The notes below the pieces were generated by a model that was not told the origin of the DNA, searched no databases, and saw only the letters and a list, made by a program, of their open reading frames with translations. This document shows, one piece after another, positions 41,001-56,000 of a stretch of DNA of 64,000 nucleotides. The translations under genes and the position numbers were made by a program. The stretch is from contig OX365955.1 in assembly GCA_947247005.1 (NCBI GenBank), positions 21,123,322-21,187,321 of the forward strand, written 5' to 3'. The stretch's first letter is position 1; every line of letters starts with the position of its first letter. The DNA is from Spisula solida. Taxonomy: Eukaryota; Mollusca; Bivalvia; Venerida; Mactridae.

Positions 41001-44000
41001 CACTTATTTCATGGGGTATAAATTTTGGTTCTGTAATTATTACAGTAATATATTGTTTTGTGGACTTTCTACTTCTATGTAGCTGGGATACTTCCAATCA
41101 CTTCGCGATGAGTAAACAAAAATGTTGGACCGATCGTTTTGTCGGCTGTAAGCTGGTTTATTTGAAACGTTTAATCCCCTTTCAGAGATAAAATTTAAAC
41201 ATTTGTGATTTAGTGTGGCAGTTTGCATTGAGACCTGTGATTAGGGAAGAATTAGGAACAAATTAGATGTTTTGATCATTTGAATTATTATGAAGAGGAG
41301 GAGACATTTTAGTTTGATATTTTATTTAAATAAATCACGAAATTGAAAGTGTTTGTATATAAATTTATACAAAATACATATCTCAGCTGGTACCATTAGT
41401 GCATTCAACAATTGGATTCGTTATAGGGCAAGATACCAGACTACTCTGATGTATTCAAAAAGGATTTGAATTCAATTTGTAAAATGAGAGGGCTGATATT
41501 CATTTATAATCAATTCTAACTTTTTCAATGGTTAACATGTTGGCTTTCCCTTTGCATGTGGTGCAAAGATGGATGGACAGCATAAAAAATCAAGCATAAT
41601 TAATTGATTACTTCCAAAAATGACAAAAAACTCCCTCCCTTTGTAGGTTATCCCAGTTTAATAAATTAACAGGAAAATATGTTTGAAAAGTGTTTGGTAA
41701 TAGATTTTATTATTATGGAGTGTGGTGGACCTGGAATGGCACATTGGTGAGGTGACAATGCATGGATTTGTATGATCGAGTATCAAACTGCATCAGGAGC
41801 CTTTGATACTTGATGTGATAGTTTATGTGATATGAATTTTGGTGCTAAGTTCTTAGTTTGACAAGATCAGTACTGATTAGGAATACAGAACAAATAAATA
41901 TAAAACTTGCTAAAAAATGTATCCATTAACTAAAGCAACCACGCAGTATAATTTTTCGGAGCGTATGGACGTTGAAACAAATGAAGAAAATGAGGAATAC
42001 ATATACGTTGATGATCCCAAAGATGGGAATGCTAGCAGTGCTGAGGAAAATGTCGAAAAACTTAACGCGAAGGAAATACGAAATCAAAGGCTCAGCAAGT
42101 CTGCTGGGCCCGGGATGTCGTACATGCGTGCTCAAGCCCGAAGGTTAAGTAAGGAAAAGGGAGAGAAGAATGAGATTGATTCGGGAAATGTGTCGGACGA
42201 TGATTCATCATTCTCGATACCGTGGAGATTTGTGCCCGACAATATTCTCAACGATTTGGAATTTTATAAAAATGCTGGTAAATATTTCATAGCTTTAATA
42301 AGGGTTTATATGAATTGAAAAGTTGAATTGTTTGTGCGTATTTGTTTGTTTTCAGATTGTATATATATCTTTAAATCACTAGATAAGACATCAGGAATAC
42401 AATGTTTGTACTATCGTAATTATTCATGCGGATGTCCCGACCTGCCTTACCTCAGACAGGGACATTATTTATAACAAATTTTTTTTTAAATTCCTATATA
42501 TCTTTAAGTTGCTGACCAATAAAACTGCAGAATTAGCCTGTCATGTATATGTTATACCATTAAACCTTTATGGGGTGCATTGGTAATGATTTGTAGAAAA
42601 CCTATATTTAAGAAATAAAAATCTGCTTTTGTATTTTGTCGGTGAATAAAACACAGGCAGGAGTTCGGATACACACTCGTGATTTAATTTACCGCATCCC
42701 AACGAGTGCCTGTGTTTTATTCACCGACAATTACAAAAACAGAGTTCTTAATTTTCTGAAGGAAAGAACACATTTTAAACATTGAAACAATTTTAATAAC
42801 ACAAGTATAAGGTATCTATTGCATGAAATGAAAAATATAAATTAATTGATTATCAGAAGTTTTTATGAAACTTAGTATCAAGAGTATATATTGAAGTTTC
42901 TAAAAATAGATGCGTCATTGCTGTAACACTTGCTACTCGTGCAACTTGCCTTATTCGCAACTTGTTGTAATTTTTACTATAATGTTTACGTTAATTCATT
43001 CATAAGCCAATTTGTCAGGTATATTTTGTTGCGGTAATAATACACAGCTTGATTTCCTCTATGCGTATGTGGATTAATCCGCAGATGATGTTAGAATTTG
43101 AGATTATAAATACACAGGTCAAATGTCAAGATCACATTTACATCCAGTTATTGCCTCACTAGAACATAAAGTTCTATAATAATATAATAATAAGAATATC
43201 TTGCGTTGGGGATGCTGTGAACTTTCTATGATCGTCGTCACATTGTGATTGTTTTCTCATTGGTGTTCTACAAACATAGAAACAGGTCATGTAGCTCATG
43301 TAGCTCATGTGATACTTCTTTGTTTCTCTATGATGATTAAAAACCAAGCCTGTATATAACACTGATTGACATCGAGTGTACAATCTGATTGGCAAGATGA
43401 TCCATTATGATCATTGTATGATTCTTCAGAGATAATTGGTTATATGATATTGTATGCAAGTACTTGTGGAGGTGTACGTGTGAGACACAGCATACCAAAA
43501 TAACATGTTACCATTCTTTTGTCAATATTTTATGTTTCGGCCTGCAAAAAATCTTAGCATATTATGGACATGCTGTGTACCTGTGAAGCAAGGAATCAGT
43601 ATCTCAGAACCAATTTTATCAATGAAACTGCACAAATAGGATAGATTCTCAAATAGGATAGATCCTTAAAAAGGATAGATCCTCAAATAGGTTGAATCCT
43701 CAAATAGGATAGATTCTCAAATTGGATATATCCTCAAATAGGATAGATTCTCAAATAGGATATATCCTCAAATAGGATAGATCCTCAAATAGGTTAAATC
43801 CTCAAATAGGATAGATCCTCAAATAGGATAGATTCTCAAATATGATAGGTCCTCAAATAGGATAGATCCTCAAATAGGATATATCCTCAAATAGGATAGA
43901 TTCTCTGTCAGCAGGTCATTGTGACGTACCCTTCAATAAATTAATATAAACAAACAAAGAAAACGGAGAAGAAAACAATTTTACCATCAATCTGTAAATG

Positions 44001-47000
44001 TAAATTTGTCCCCTTAAAATTGCCAGTATAATAGGTATACAATGTACTGGTATTTTCTAAATTTCTAATTTGAAGTCATTGGCACTCTTGATTATCGGAT
44101 TACCTGGAAAATTCCAGGTCAGGTATAGCCATCTTATTGACAAAGCTATTGCCTTATAACAGGACTGGTATAAATCCCGGAATGGATTCAATAATTGCAT
44201 AAAACATCAAGCAATTTCTTATCGCTGATGACATGACAAGCACTAAAAAATTGCGAGATTGAATGTTAAATGTCATTATGAAGTTAATCTAGACATGTAC
44301 ACCAATATCACCATGACCAGATCTTCTTCACTCTTCGATAGATTGCCCATAATTAGCTCTGACTTGCTTAATAATTCAGATTGTAATTAAATACTCTAAG
44401 ACTTGCTATTTTATCTACAACAGAAGTACCTAATTTAATAAGTCAGTAATTGATCTTAATAGCTACTAAGAAAACTTTTCTGCTGTTATGAATCAATAAG
44501 GTTAAATAATAGAGCTCAGTGATTGATTCGATCTGAGGATTATTGACGATTCCGATATATCAGAAGACAAGTATCGATGATATACCCATTTGCTCAATCA
44601 GATTAGCCATGCAGTAACAGACCCATCAGTCATGAATCACTCCATTTAGCTGTTCTACTTTGGGTATACATTCAGCTTCTGAAAATAGCAGCTTTGGTTT
44701 GAAACTTTTGAGTTAAGACTAAACATTATACTTCTTTTAACCAAGAAAAGTGTTTAGTGAAGGAAAAATGAGGACTTTGGGTGGTTTCATTCATTTACCC
44801 ATGTATCGATGTTTCATAATGTGAATTGATAATCATTCTGCTAAAAATTATCGACAATACAACCATAATCATACTGCTTCTATCAATGGCAACTTCAGGT
44901 TATAGCTATCATTTGGCAGAATCAAAGCACTGGAAGTTTAACCATATAAAATTAATCTATTTCCTTTAAACATTGAGTCATATTTCACTAATATTTTTTT
45001 TATAAGTTTGCAAGTACAATATATTATAGCATTTAATTCTGGCACTAGTGAAATGTGGGTAGCTATTGTATGTGATGTACTCAGCCTCCAGCTTTATTAT
45101 GTTCCCCATCTTTGATGAGGGGGTATATTGCTTTGCACATGTCTGTCGGTCTGTCTGTCTGTCGTATAAAATGGTTTCTTCAATAACTCAAGAACGCTTT
45201 GACCTAGGATCTTCAAACTTTACATGGAGGGTGGTCAGCAACAGTAGATGACCCAATTTTGAGGTCAGTAGGTCAAAGGTCAAGGTCACTGTGACCTTTA
45301 CCATTTCTGACTATTTAAATGGTTTCCGTTCAATAACTCAAGAACGCTTTGACCTAGGATTCTCAAACTTTACATGGAGGTTGGTCAGCAACAGTAGATG
45401 ACCCCTATTGATTTTGAGGTCAGTTGGTCAAAGGTCAAGGTCACTGTGACCTTCACCATTTCTGACTAGTGGGCTGCCATGGGGGCATACGTGTTTTACA
45501 AACATCTCTTGTTGCAATTAGGTCCTTCTGCACTAAAGATCGGTGAGGCCATTTTGCCTCCTAGCGCCATTCTAGAGTTGTAGCTTGGAGATTTAGGTAA
45601 AATAATGAGTTCAAAATTGCTCTTATAATCACCCAAACTTACCTTTTAAAAGCCATGCTGATTCAAATCTCACTTATTGACTATTCAAAATTTCAAATAT
45701 CATGGCATATATTTTAAAACAATAATAAAGCCTTCATTTAATACCCTGTATAATCCAGTTGGGATCCGGTGACAGTGACGTTGCCGTTTATGTTTACGCA
45801 GAAGATTTTAACATTTGTCTGAATAGGTAGTGCGAATATAGTTTGTTACATTAGCATTGAAAGCATGGCTGTCTGTTTAAGCCTTTATAATTGGTTTAAC
45901 ACTAATAGTGGACCCTATCGCTGTGTCACTGTTTTCTTACCCTGACTGGACTATAATTATATTGTTATTATATGGAAAGTAACATGATACGTTGTCAGTT
46001 CATAATCCATGTATCGATGTTGCAAGCAAACTAACAGATTACTTAAATGAGTTTGTTCATCTGATGTGTCAACTTATTTTGAAATGAGGAAGAATTTTAT
46101 TTCAACTGGATGCCACAATCTTTCTAAACTATCACTAGAAGTGAATGTGATGTGTTTTTGTTCAACATTATCACGAAGAAAATTCTATTTTAATCAAATT
46201 GTGAAATAGTAGTAAGTTTGAATTTAAGATGTTTTGTATAATAATGTTAAAAAATTCCTATAAATGCCAATAAACTGTGTAATGGCAGATGACTTTTTTG
46301 TAAACAATTTGGTATGAAGAAGTAAATAAATATGAACACTCTGTTTGCAATTGCAGATTTTGATGAATTGAATATTGATACATTGGTCTGGAAACTTGCA
46401 ATCAATTTCATAATTAAAATAGTGACAAATAAAAAAAAATTCATTACACATACAAAACAAATTGTCTTACATGATAGTAGGCCTATAATGTTGCACTTAA
46501 AACTTTAGCACTTTACAAAAAGTTGTCTTACATGATAGTAGGCCTATAATGTAGCACTTAAAACTTTAGCACTGTACAAAAAATATTTTATGAATTGAGA
46601 AAGTTATTAATGCCTACCAATGACAAAGAGTGATTATTTAATTAATCATATTATTAATATTAATCAATACTCAATACAGACAGTCTATTCAACAATGTTT
46701 GTCTGAGTAAACCACAACTTACTTCTCAGTATACAAATGGGACTACTTAAAGTATTTGTTGGCATTTAAATTCTCAAAGCACATTATTACCATTCAGTCA
46801 TAGAAAGATTATATTTCATTCTCCTGTCTTTCAATCATATGTATTTGTTTACTCAGTTTGCAAAAGGTTTTCCTGTCAGAATTGGCTTAGAAAAGGTTCC
46901 AAATCAATACATGAAGTCCTTTGGTCACACTGGATCTAACAAAATGGTATAAACATTAATGTGCCATGTTACTGAATCAATACATGTATATGGCTGAATA

Positions 47001-50000
47001 AGTCATTTATAACTACCTGTTTTATGGTCAATATTGTTGTATTGCATGGTATGGTACAGGGTTTATAAAGTGGAATTGCAGCATATACATACTCCAATGG
47101 TCAATGTTGATGTATTTCATGGTATGATAGGGGGTTTATAAAGTTGAAGTTGGTCAATTTTGATGCATTGCATGGTATGGTTGGGGGTTAATAAGTAGAC
47201 TTGTTGTACTCCAATGGTCAATGTTGCTGTATAGCATGGTATGGTACAGGGTTTATAAAGTGGAATTTGTGTACTCCAATAGACAATGTTGATGTATTGC
47301 ATGGTATGGTACAGGGTTTATAAAGTGGAATTGTTGTACTACAGTGGTCAATGTTGATGTATTGCATGGTATGGTAGGGGCTTTATAAAGTGAAATGTTT
47401 GTACTTTCAATGGTCAATGTTGATGTAGTTCATAGTATGGTATGGTAGGGGGTTTATAAAGTCGATTCTTTTTACTCCCAATAGTCAATTTTGATATTTT
47501 GCATGGGCATATGGTATGGTAGGGGGTAAATTATGAAAGTCAAATAGTGTTCCCTAAATGGTCTATGCAGATCTATGGTTAATTAGGCATTTAAGACTGA
47601 AAACTGTGAGGCATGAATAGACGGAACATAAAAAGGTATTAAAAGTACATTTTGTACTAGACATTCAAACTGATTCAGGTTGTTGGTCCAAACTAGATTG
47701 CACAGTGCATGCCTGTCAGATTCATCATTGACAGGTACCTGGAAGTCTGCAAATATGTACAATGTATAGAATGTATTAATAACCTGACATATCATAACTT
47801 GTGTTGTGTTTGTATATTTTCAGACAACAAGTTACAGGATCAAATACAGAAAACTACACAACTTGTATTTGTGGAGAAAGATGGCAAAGCGGTAAGTAAA
47901 CTGGATCACCTTTGTTTGTGATTTTATATCCCTGCTAGAAGTATTTCATTCATATGGGTACTGTTCTATCAAAGCACTTAGACGTTCAAATTTAAAGTCT
48001 GTATAATTATTTTACAACTATGAAGTGTGGTAAAAGGATCTGCAAAACTTATTATGATTCAGCTAATGAACACCATTGTGTCTAATTTACAGCCGTTAAA
48101 GAATGATAATTTAAGACTTTAGGTGTAAGTTTTAGATTTTCGTAAGTGCTTTGATAAAACAGTACCATGGTGTCTATCATGGAACACCAACTCCTGGAAC
48201 CCTCCATTGTATGAGCTCAAACCAAGGGAGCTTGTATAATACCTCCATGAGTAACCATTTGTATCAAACTTAGGCATGTTATGGCTCTATAGGGCTCAAA
48301 CCCAAAACCTTCAATCGACGTCCACATAAGCATTCAACCAATTGAACTTGTATTTTGAACTTTCTATATTGAAGGACTTATTATACCCACAGGTAACTGT
48401 ATCATTGATTAATGATACAGATACCTGTGAATATACACTGAATTTATCGAAGGGCTTAAAGGTATAATGTTGATATCATTGGCCCCCATGTACCAAAGGT
48501 CATAGCTATATAGTTCATGAAAACTTGTACTTTAAAATCATGGCTTATTTTCAAACTCATATTCAAATCTCTTCTTTAGGATTCATTGAATAGTCTCAAA
48601 AGTATTTAATAGTATGCAATGATAGCGTGTATATTTTAACCTGATACTGACCTTTATGTATGCTGGATATTTCATGGTTATTATGCAGCTTATATCAATT
48701 TCCATGAGCAAATTTTGAATTATCGTTCCTTTAGGTTTTTAGTACTGTACCTAAACGTGCATATTCATGATAATTGATGCATAGAAAGCCAATACCAAAT
48801 ATTTATAGTAAGCCTGGACCAAGAAGATCTGTTTAATGTGTATGTGCGAAAACTGATGATTATGTAGTTTTATGCATGTAAATTACATGTTTGTTTATTA
48901 ATTATGGATGCTTGTAAAGATATTTGATAGCAGTATTTTGCAGAACTTACTGCATTATAAAACATTTACTGTTGATTAGTTAATTAAAAATTAAATTTAC
49001 ATATTCTGATATGGACGTGGTCAAAGGTCATCAGAACATTCAAATGTCAACCATGTGACCTACAACAGATCAAATATAGGACTAATAATGACCTTGCTTT
49101 TATGTTTGTTACTAATGCTTTTCAGCAGTTGGTAAAATGTCACAATTTTATAATTTCAGGTAGCACAGTTGAAGGCTCCAATCAACAGTCTATTTCCTCG
49201 GGAACTAGGTCCCCAGCAAGCTGCTAGATGGTATATTCTTATTCATTGCATTTCTGTCATTTCTTATATCTCTTTAAACTAACCCAGTTTTCTAGAATAA
49301 TGAATCATATGAGCTGCTGATTTGTGTGGAAACAATAATTACAATATTCGGCTTCAGTTTTGGTTATTCAGTTAGCGTAATACAAATATTCTCAGATTGA
49401 TAAATTGTAATGTCATATAGATGTACAAGGTGTTTAGGGCGGTGCCTTAAAGATGTCTCAAGTTGCATTACACACTGAAATAAGCAGTGCATTCCTCTTT
49501 AATATTTTCTTGTATCATCGTAAAATTTGTGCAATGGTAATTCTTTAACTGTCCATGCTCTTGTTATTTTGACAACCATGCTTTCACACAATATATAACA
49601 AAGTCCCCCTAAATATTGTATGATGTCACAGAAAAACTAACAATTATAAATACAAGTCTTCAGAACTTAGTAATAGAAACAAAAGCAATACATGTCAGAC
49701 TGCAATATTTTTGTTTGAACGCTAACAATTATATTTTCTGTGCCAGTTTTGAAGAATAATATTATTAAGAGGGGATCTTGTTCAAACGGGATTTTGTCTG
49801 CACTGGAAAAAGTATGAAGGGAATTTTGTCTGCCTTGAAAAAAGCATGATGGAGATTTTGTCCATTTCCTCAATAAGACGTGAAGGGGATTTTGGTCATA
49901 CACCGTCAATTTATGTGCATGCTGATGATATTGCATGATAATGTTGTTTCAGGCCTGCTGATATACAGGTTATTGACAGAAGAATTAAACATATACCATA

Positions 50001-53000
50001 TGTGCCAAATGAACCTGAACTGTTCTATAAAGTCAGTAAGTAACTTCATCTATATTCTGTAATCACAGGTGTGCCATACTATAGCAGCTGGAGTCTCAGA
50101 TTTAGTTTAAACAGACAACCAAACGAAACCTGGCCCCGATCTAAGTTTATTACCGTAACATTTCATGAGCTCTGCAATCTGATCGATCTAAAATTCTGAC
50201 TCTGGTTTGTACCAGATCCCAATTGGAGTTGAGATTTCTACTTGAGATGCTTCAGGAGATCGGGACCAGTACTTGCAATTCGTTCTATTTATTTTCAATG
50301 ACTGCTTGTGGGTGTACTTGTGTCAATATCTAGCATTATGAGGTTGGTGATACTATGCTCAATGCTGGGCTCAAACTATTGCCCAGTACTCTATCCCTTG
50401 ACCTCCACTTGTCTTGTGACCTTGTTACATGTACACTGATGGTTAACACTTATATTTTGTATGAGAACTCAAACAGACAATAGATTGTTTGTATGATTTG
50501 TATGTATGGAACCTGGTGTTATGTTTGTATGTGACCTAGTGTTATATGTATTAATTACTTGCATGTTTGTTACCTTCATATATACGTTCATATATTTGTA
50601 TTAATTACTTGTATGTTTCAAAGATGTGTTTAGATCTTTGTATGTTTGTACGATATAATATTATATGTGTATTATCTGTTGACAGGTGGACTGGAGAAGA
50701 CACCGATGGTTCGAGGTGAGGATAGAGGAGGTCGACTTGTCTTCATGTACGAGCCACGTAGCACATTTGTAAGTGTCTAATTACTGCATATCTCTACTAG
50801 ATTTGCCTTAATCATATTATAAATACTTAAAGGTCGAATATCCACGGTATGAATCCCGATACACCACTTCTGAGTTTCGTGAGAGTGTTACAACGGTTTC
50901 CAGTTCTGTCAGAGCCATATGAAAACAGTGCAATTCTCTGACGGAACTCAGTAGCAGTGTATCGGGATTCATACTGTGATATCAAAGACATACAATGTAA
51001 TGGTAATCTTAAATACATGCACATTATAATATAAGACTGATTTGGATATCAGAACCCATCCATTGTCATCTACACACCTTGTCTTACTTATTCAAAGAAA
51101 GTCACATTCAACTTTTTTTCTGAGTATCAAAACAAATCAAGATGCCAAAAATATTTGTCTAAAATCTACACACCACCATACTGACTCATGTATGAACCAC
51201 GAAACAGCCACCAGTACTAAACTGTGCAGTTGCAAACACATTAGCAATCAAAGGGTATGAGGATCATAAACTTTGGTGTGTCAAAAAAGGGTGAGCTATG
51301 GATGCATATCTGAGAGTTGCAAGCTACTATAGTCTATTTAATCAGGTCTGTCACTTGTATACAAACATTGCAATATCATAACATTGTAGTTTTATTGTTT
51401 TAAACATTTCGATTGGAGGAAAAGGCAGTGAAAACCAATAATTTATTCACTAAGCTACATACTAATACACATAATGTCTATTTAAATAAGTCTTTAATAA
51501 GAGAAATTGCAATGTTTATATATATCATGTGACCGACCTAAACAATTGATTTATAGTATAGCACTGGATAGTGTGTTATAATGAGATTGAGGAATCATTG
51601 TGATAAATTAAGTTTTATTTTCCACTTAATATGTATAATCAAGGATTGGAATGTAAGTTATCTGTTGTATGATCACCAGTGATGTTTCTCATATAAATGT
51701 TTAATGACAATGATGTTTTCATGTATCACTGTGGTATGTTTAGATCCTGGATTAGGTTCTTGTCTTGCACTGCAGGGTGTACTGTTTTATCAAAGCACTT
51801 ACGATAATCTTTAACTTATGCTCAAATTGAAATCCTGTATCAATCAGTAGCAGTTGCAAATAATGGGAAGGAATTAGTAATATCAATAATGTTTCAGATA
51901 ATGAATTCATACAAACCATGCATGTCCCTAATGGGTATTTGTTCAAGAATTATAAAGAATTTAAATTTGTGCGTAACGTTTCGATTATCGTAGGGCTTTT
52001 GATAAAACAGTACCCATTTCTACTGTGACAATGACTTATAATGGCAGTATTCTCCATATATGGAGATGTTATATGCTGCTGATAGAAAAGCAACTTGAAG
52101 TCTAAATTGTTTTTTGGCTGCAAGTATCATGGAAGTAATCCCAAAACATCACTTCTCAGTTCCGTCAGAGGTTTGTCTGCTATGACATGTTGCTATGTTG
52201 GAACTGAAAATCAGCATTAATACTCTCAGACTGAACTGAAATGTCGTGAGTTGGATTACTTATGTCTTTTGTTTCTATGAATTTCATAATATATAAATTA
52301 ATGTATAAGGCACATTGAAATTTTACTGACGATATTCAACTATTTGAATAGTGTTTACTGTCAATGTATAGAATTCCACTTATCTTATATTTATTTCAAT
52401 ATTTTGGCATGCAATCCGTCTTAAACTGAAGAATTTCACACCAGGTCCAATTGTACCAATTAATCTAATTTTATTTCATTAAATATCAATATTTGATCTG
52501 CGTAAGTGAATATATTGAATATTTGATTTGGCGGTTTCACAGATACTGTAGATGGCGCTTTTAGTATTATATTTTTTGTGAACATTGTGCTTGTTGTAAA
52601 TATTTGAATTCACACTCGACATGCGATTTGTATGCTTACACTTCTGTAGCATGTCAGCGGCATTGAAAGAGTGTCACGTAAAACTCATTGTATGTATAGA
52701 AAACATAGGTACACACTTGTGAAGTTAAATCCACGACAGGTCCTTGTTTTCACCACTTTAGGAATATGTAAAGTATCCATTAAATGCATGAAATTAGTAT
52801 TTTTCCAAATTGTGATTAAATTTTCGCTTTTAAATTTTACTTCAACTGTAGTAGAATGACTCTTGTTATTATTTGTGTGAAGTGGAATGGTGGGGGGGGG
52901 ACTCATGGCTTGGTTTATCCGTTGGATTGGGTCAGACCTTTTATTTCAGTCTGATCCAAATGTCTGATTAAAATTCTGCAGTAGAATTGCTATATTTTTC

Positions 53001-56000
53001 ACCAAATTTTACAGAGTCCCTTCCCGAACCACCAAGAAAAAGTCCTGAAGTTTAGAACTTTGTATTTGGCCTAAAACTCGCAGGCTATTCAGGATAGTAC
53101 CAGTACATTTAACTATCTATTCTCAATTAATTATTATTATTATTATTACATATTGCGCCTGTATTTATTTATAATTGTTTAAATGATTTACATATTGTTG
53201 GCTTTCAAATTACAAGTTTATCTATAACTTAACATGCAGAATGATAACAATTAATTACAAATTTAGTCTATAACCAAATGAAGTAATTTTACATACCGTC
53301 TCATTGTTTGAAGTATTTGTTTATTGTCTAAAGATTACATGATAGTGTTTTAGGCAGATGATAAGATATACTATAAACCAATTTACTTTTGCGAATTTTT
53401 TCGTTTTTAAGTTTCTTGCAAAGTCGATACTACTAATGTGTTTAGCACTTTTGCGGTGACTTAATTTCGAAAAATTTTACTACTCGCGAAGTTCGCGAAA
53501 TTAAATTGCGCAAAATAATTTCTTGGTTTACAGTAGTGTTTCGATAACATATTGCCAAATATATAATACCTCGTTTGTCTGTTAATTAATTGTTTGACAG
53601 TTTACATAAATCTTGTCATGTTAGAAGAATTCAATTGCAATTGTTTTAAAATTTAAATAAAATAATAAAATTGTTTACAAATTAATGCCGATACTAATCT
53701 TAATGTGTTGTTGAAACAATCTTATCACGCCCTTGTGATATCCTTGACTTTGTTATGTGATCGATTGTAAACTAAACACTGCATCCAATACAAAGATCCC
53801 TGTGTGTTGTAAATAAATAAATAACACACACGTCAGTGACATTATAGTGCCACTGTACAGTGCACAAACTATTTGTTGAAGACTTTTTACCTTTGTACCT
53901 TAATGTACTGATGTTATGGTATACTTTTTATTGACAAAAATCTGTAGCTATGTGCCTTTGGTCATGTACCGCAATGAATAGCAATAAACAATATGAATAC
54001 ATCTGTAGACAAAAACACAAGGCACCAGTGCAAAACAATTACAAAGTCAATAATGATTAAGAACATTTCAAAAATTTATATAAACCGTTATACAAGAGAA
54101 TTACACAAATATATGAGGAGTATTTGCTACTCGATATGCTTGTCATATGGGTACAATATCAATTTGAAGCATCCAAGCTACTGCATTGATTAAATGCGTG
54201 TATTAATTTGATATTTTATTTTAATAATTATTAATGATTCCATTAGATCTATATAAAAATAAAAATATTAAAACAAGTGAGCCATACATGTTGTTAACAT
54301 TTGTTAGGATTTCTGTTATACGTTTACCATGACTGGGTTTAATTTATTAATTGTATAGTATTCTGTATCACCGCATATACACAAAATCACTGTATGAATT
54401 AATGGGATACTATGCAATTCAACTTGTATGACTTATTGTGATTAAAAACATCTGATTTCTGATCACTGTACGACTTATTGCAAGACTAAACAATTCAATG
54501 TGTACGCCTTATTGTGATAACCGGAAGTTGACTCATTTATACACTGTGTGTATACTCATGTATTGTATCTATGATTTGAGTTAACAAATCTATTTATTCT
54601 GTTCTGTTCCTCCAATTAAACATGACAATGATATACATGTATTATATTTCAGTTTGTGAGATCTCGTGTAGGAGGTATACGTACGGGACCTGAACAATGC
54701 GCAGTCAGTATAGATCGTCAACTTGATGATACAACACTTATATTTGAGTCTAGATTTGAAAGTGGCAATCTAGCCAAGGCAATACAAGTGTGAGTGATTA
54801 CTTCTAAAGTTTTGAGTTTTGTATAATTATTCTGTAGGTTAAAAAAAGCATACTTGTATAGTCCGTTTATTCAGGTGTGTCACTTGTATACAAACATTGC
54901 AATATCATAACATTGTATTTTCATTGTTTTAAAAATTCTAATTGAAGAAAAAGGCACTAAAAACCAATACCTTATTTCACATACAGTATAACCTCCCAAA
55001 TGGCACCTCTGAGAAGCGACAACCTCCGAGAAGCGGCACTTTTATTTCCCACCGTTCGTTTTCACTCTTATTTTAACCTCCGTAGAACGACACCTCCACA
55101 GAGTGGCAAACGGCCGTTAAAATTGTTTACCTTAAGTATGGTTTACCTCTGAGAAGCGACAGGTGTGTTTTTACATCGGCATATTCACACCTGTTTACAT
55201 AACTCCATGCGATGTTGTTTTCTATTTTTCGCACCTTCGTGGATTATAATAATTATCGCTCATCGAGGTAACTAAATCCTAGTAATTTAGCGACTGTATA
55301 TGGGATCAGTTCGACAAAATGACACAGTAACACGGTACATACCATGCACTTGATGAGATGCATAAAATTTGATATTTTTAATTCAAAGTCGTTATTAATA
55401 ATTGTAAATGACATATCAAAACACGCTTATCAATCAGTACACGTCGTGGTAATGGTTAATCGCGCCGTCTAAAACTGCCAATTTCAGCATAATTTATGCA
55501 TTGACCAAGTTACACCAATTACTGATCACGTGTACAAATTGTGTAGTGAGCGATATGACGTAATAGATATGTTAACACTTTGAAGGTAAACAATTCAATG
55601 TAATACGGCATGTGCGTAAAATAATGTAGATTTGGTTTATAATGTTGAGAGTTGCCTTTAATAGCAATAAATACTAGATCCGTGGATTGTACGCATTTTT
55701 GTATCTAATCAACGATCTTAATTAAATAATCATCAGGATTATATCGCAAAACGTGCGGCTACGAGTAGATCTAATTTTCTGCGACAAACGACATCAATTT
55801 AAGATTACCGTGATGATGTACACTCAAAAGTCTATGAACGACATTCTAAAACAATCGACCTCCACAGAGCGACACCTCCGCAGAGCGGCAGTTTTTTCTG
55901 TCTCCGTCGGATGTCGCTCTACGGAGGTTATACTGTATTTACTATTGAAATAAAGTCATTAAAAAGGAAATTGCAGTGTTTATGCATTCAATGTTATGTA

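Larger units (their letters stand above)
45098..45515. repeat. Clam-type repeat with duplicated unit and nuclear-receptor-like palindromes
   Basis: Opens CCCCATCTTTGATGAGGGGG, CTGTCTGTCTGTCG, followed by two units of about 155 bp (CAATAACTCAAGAACGCTTT GACC...), and closes GGGGGCATACGTGTTTTACA. Each unit ends in GGTCAAAGGTCAAGGTCA then CTGTGACC. Confidence 0.85.

Noticed and set aside
43636..43905. CRISPR-like array of 18-bp repeats
   Set aside because: Units are directly adjacent with no unique spacers, and this is a eukaryotic intron.
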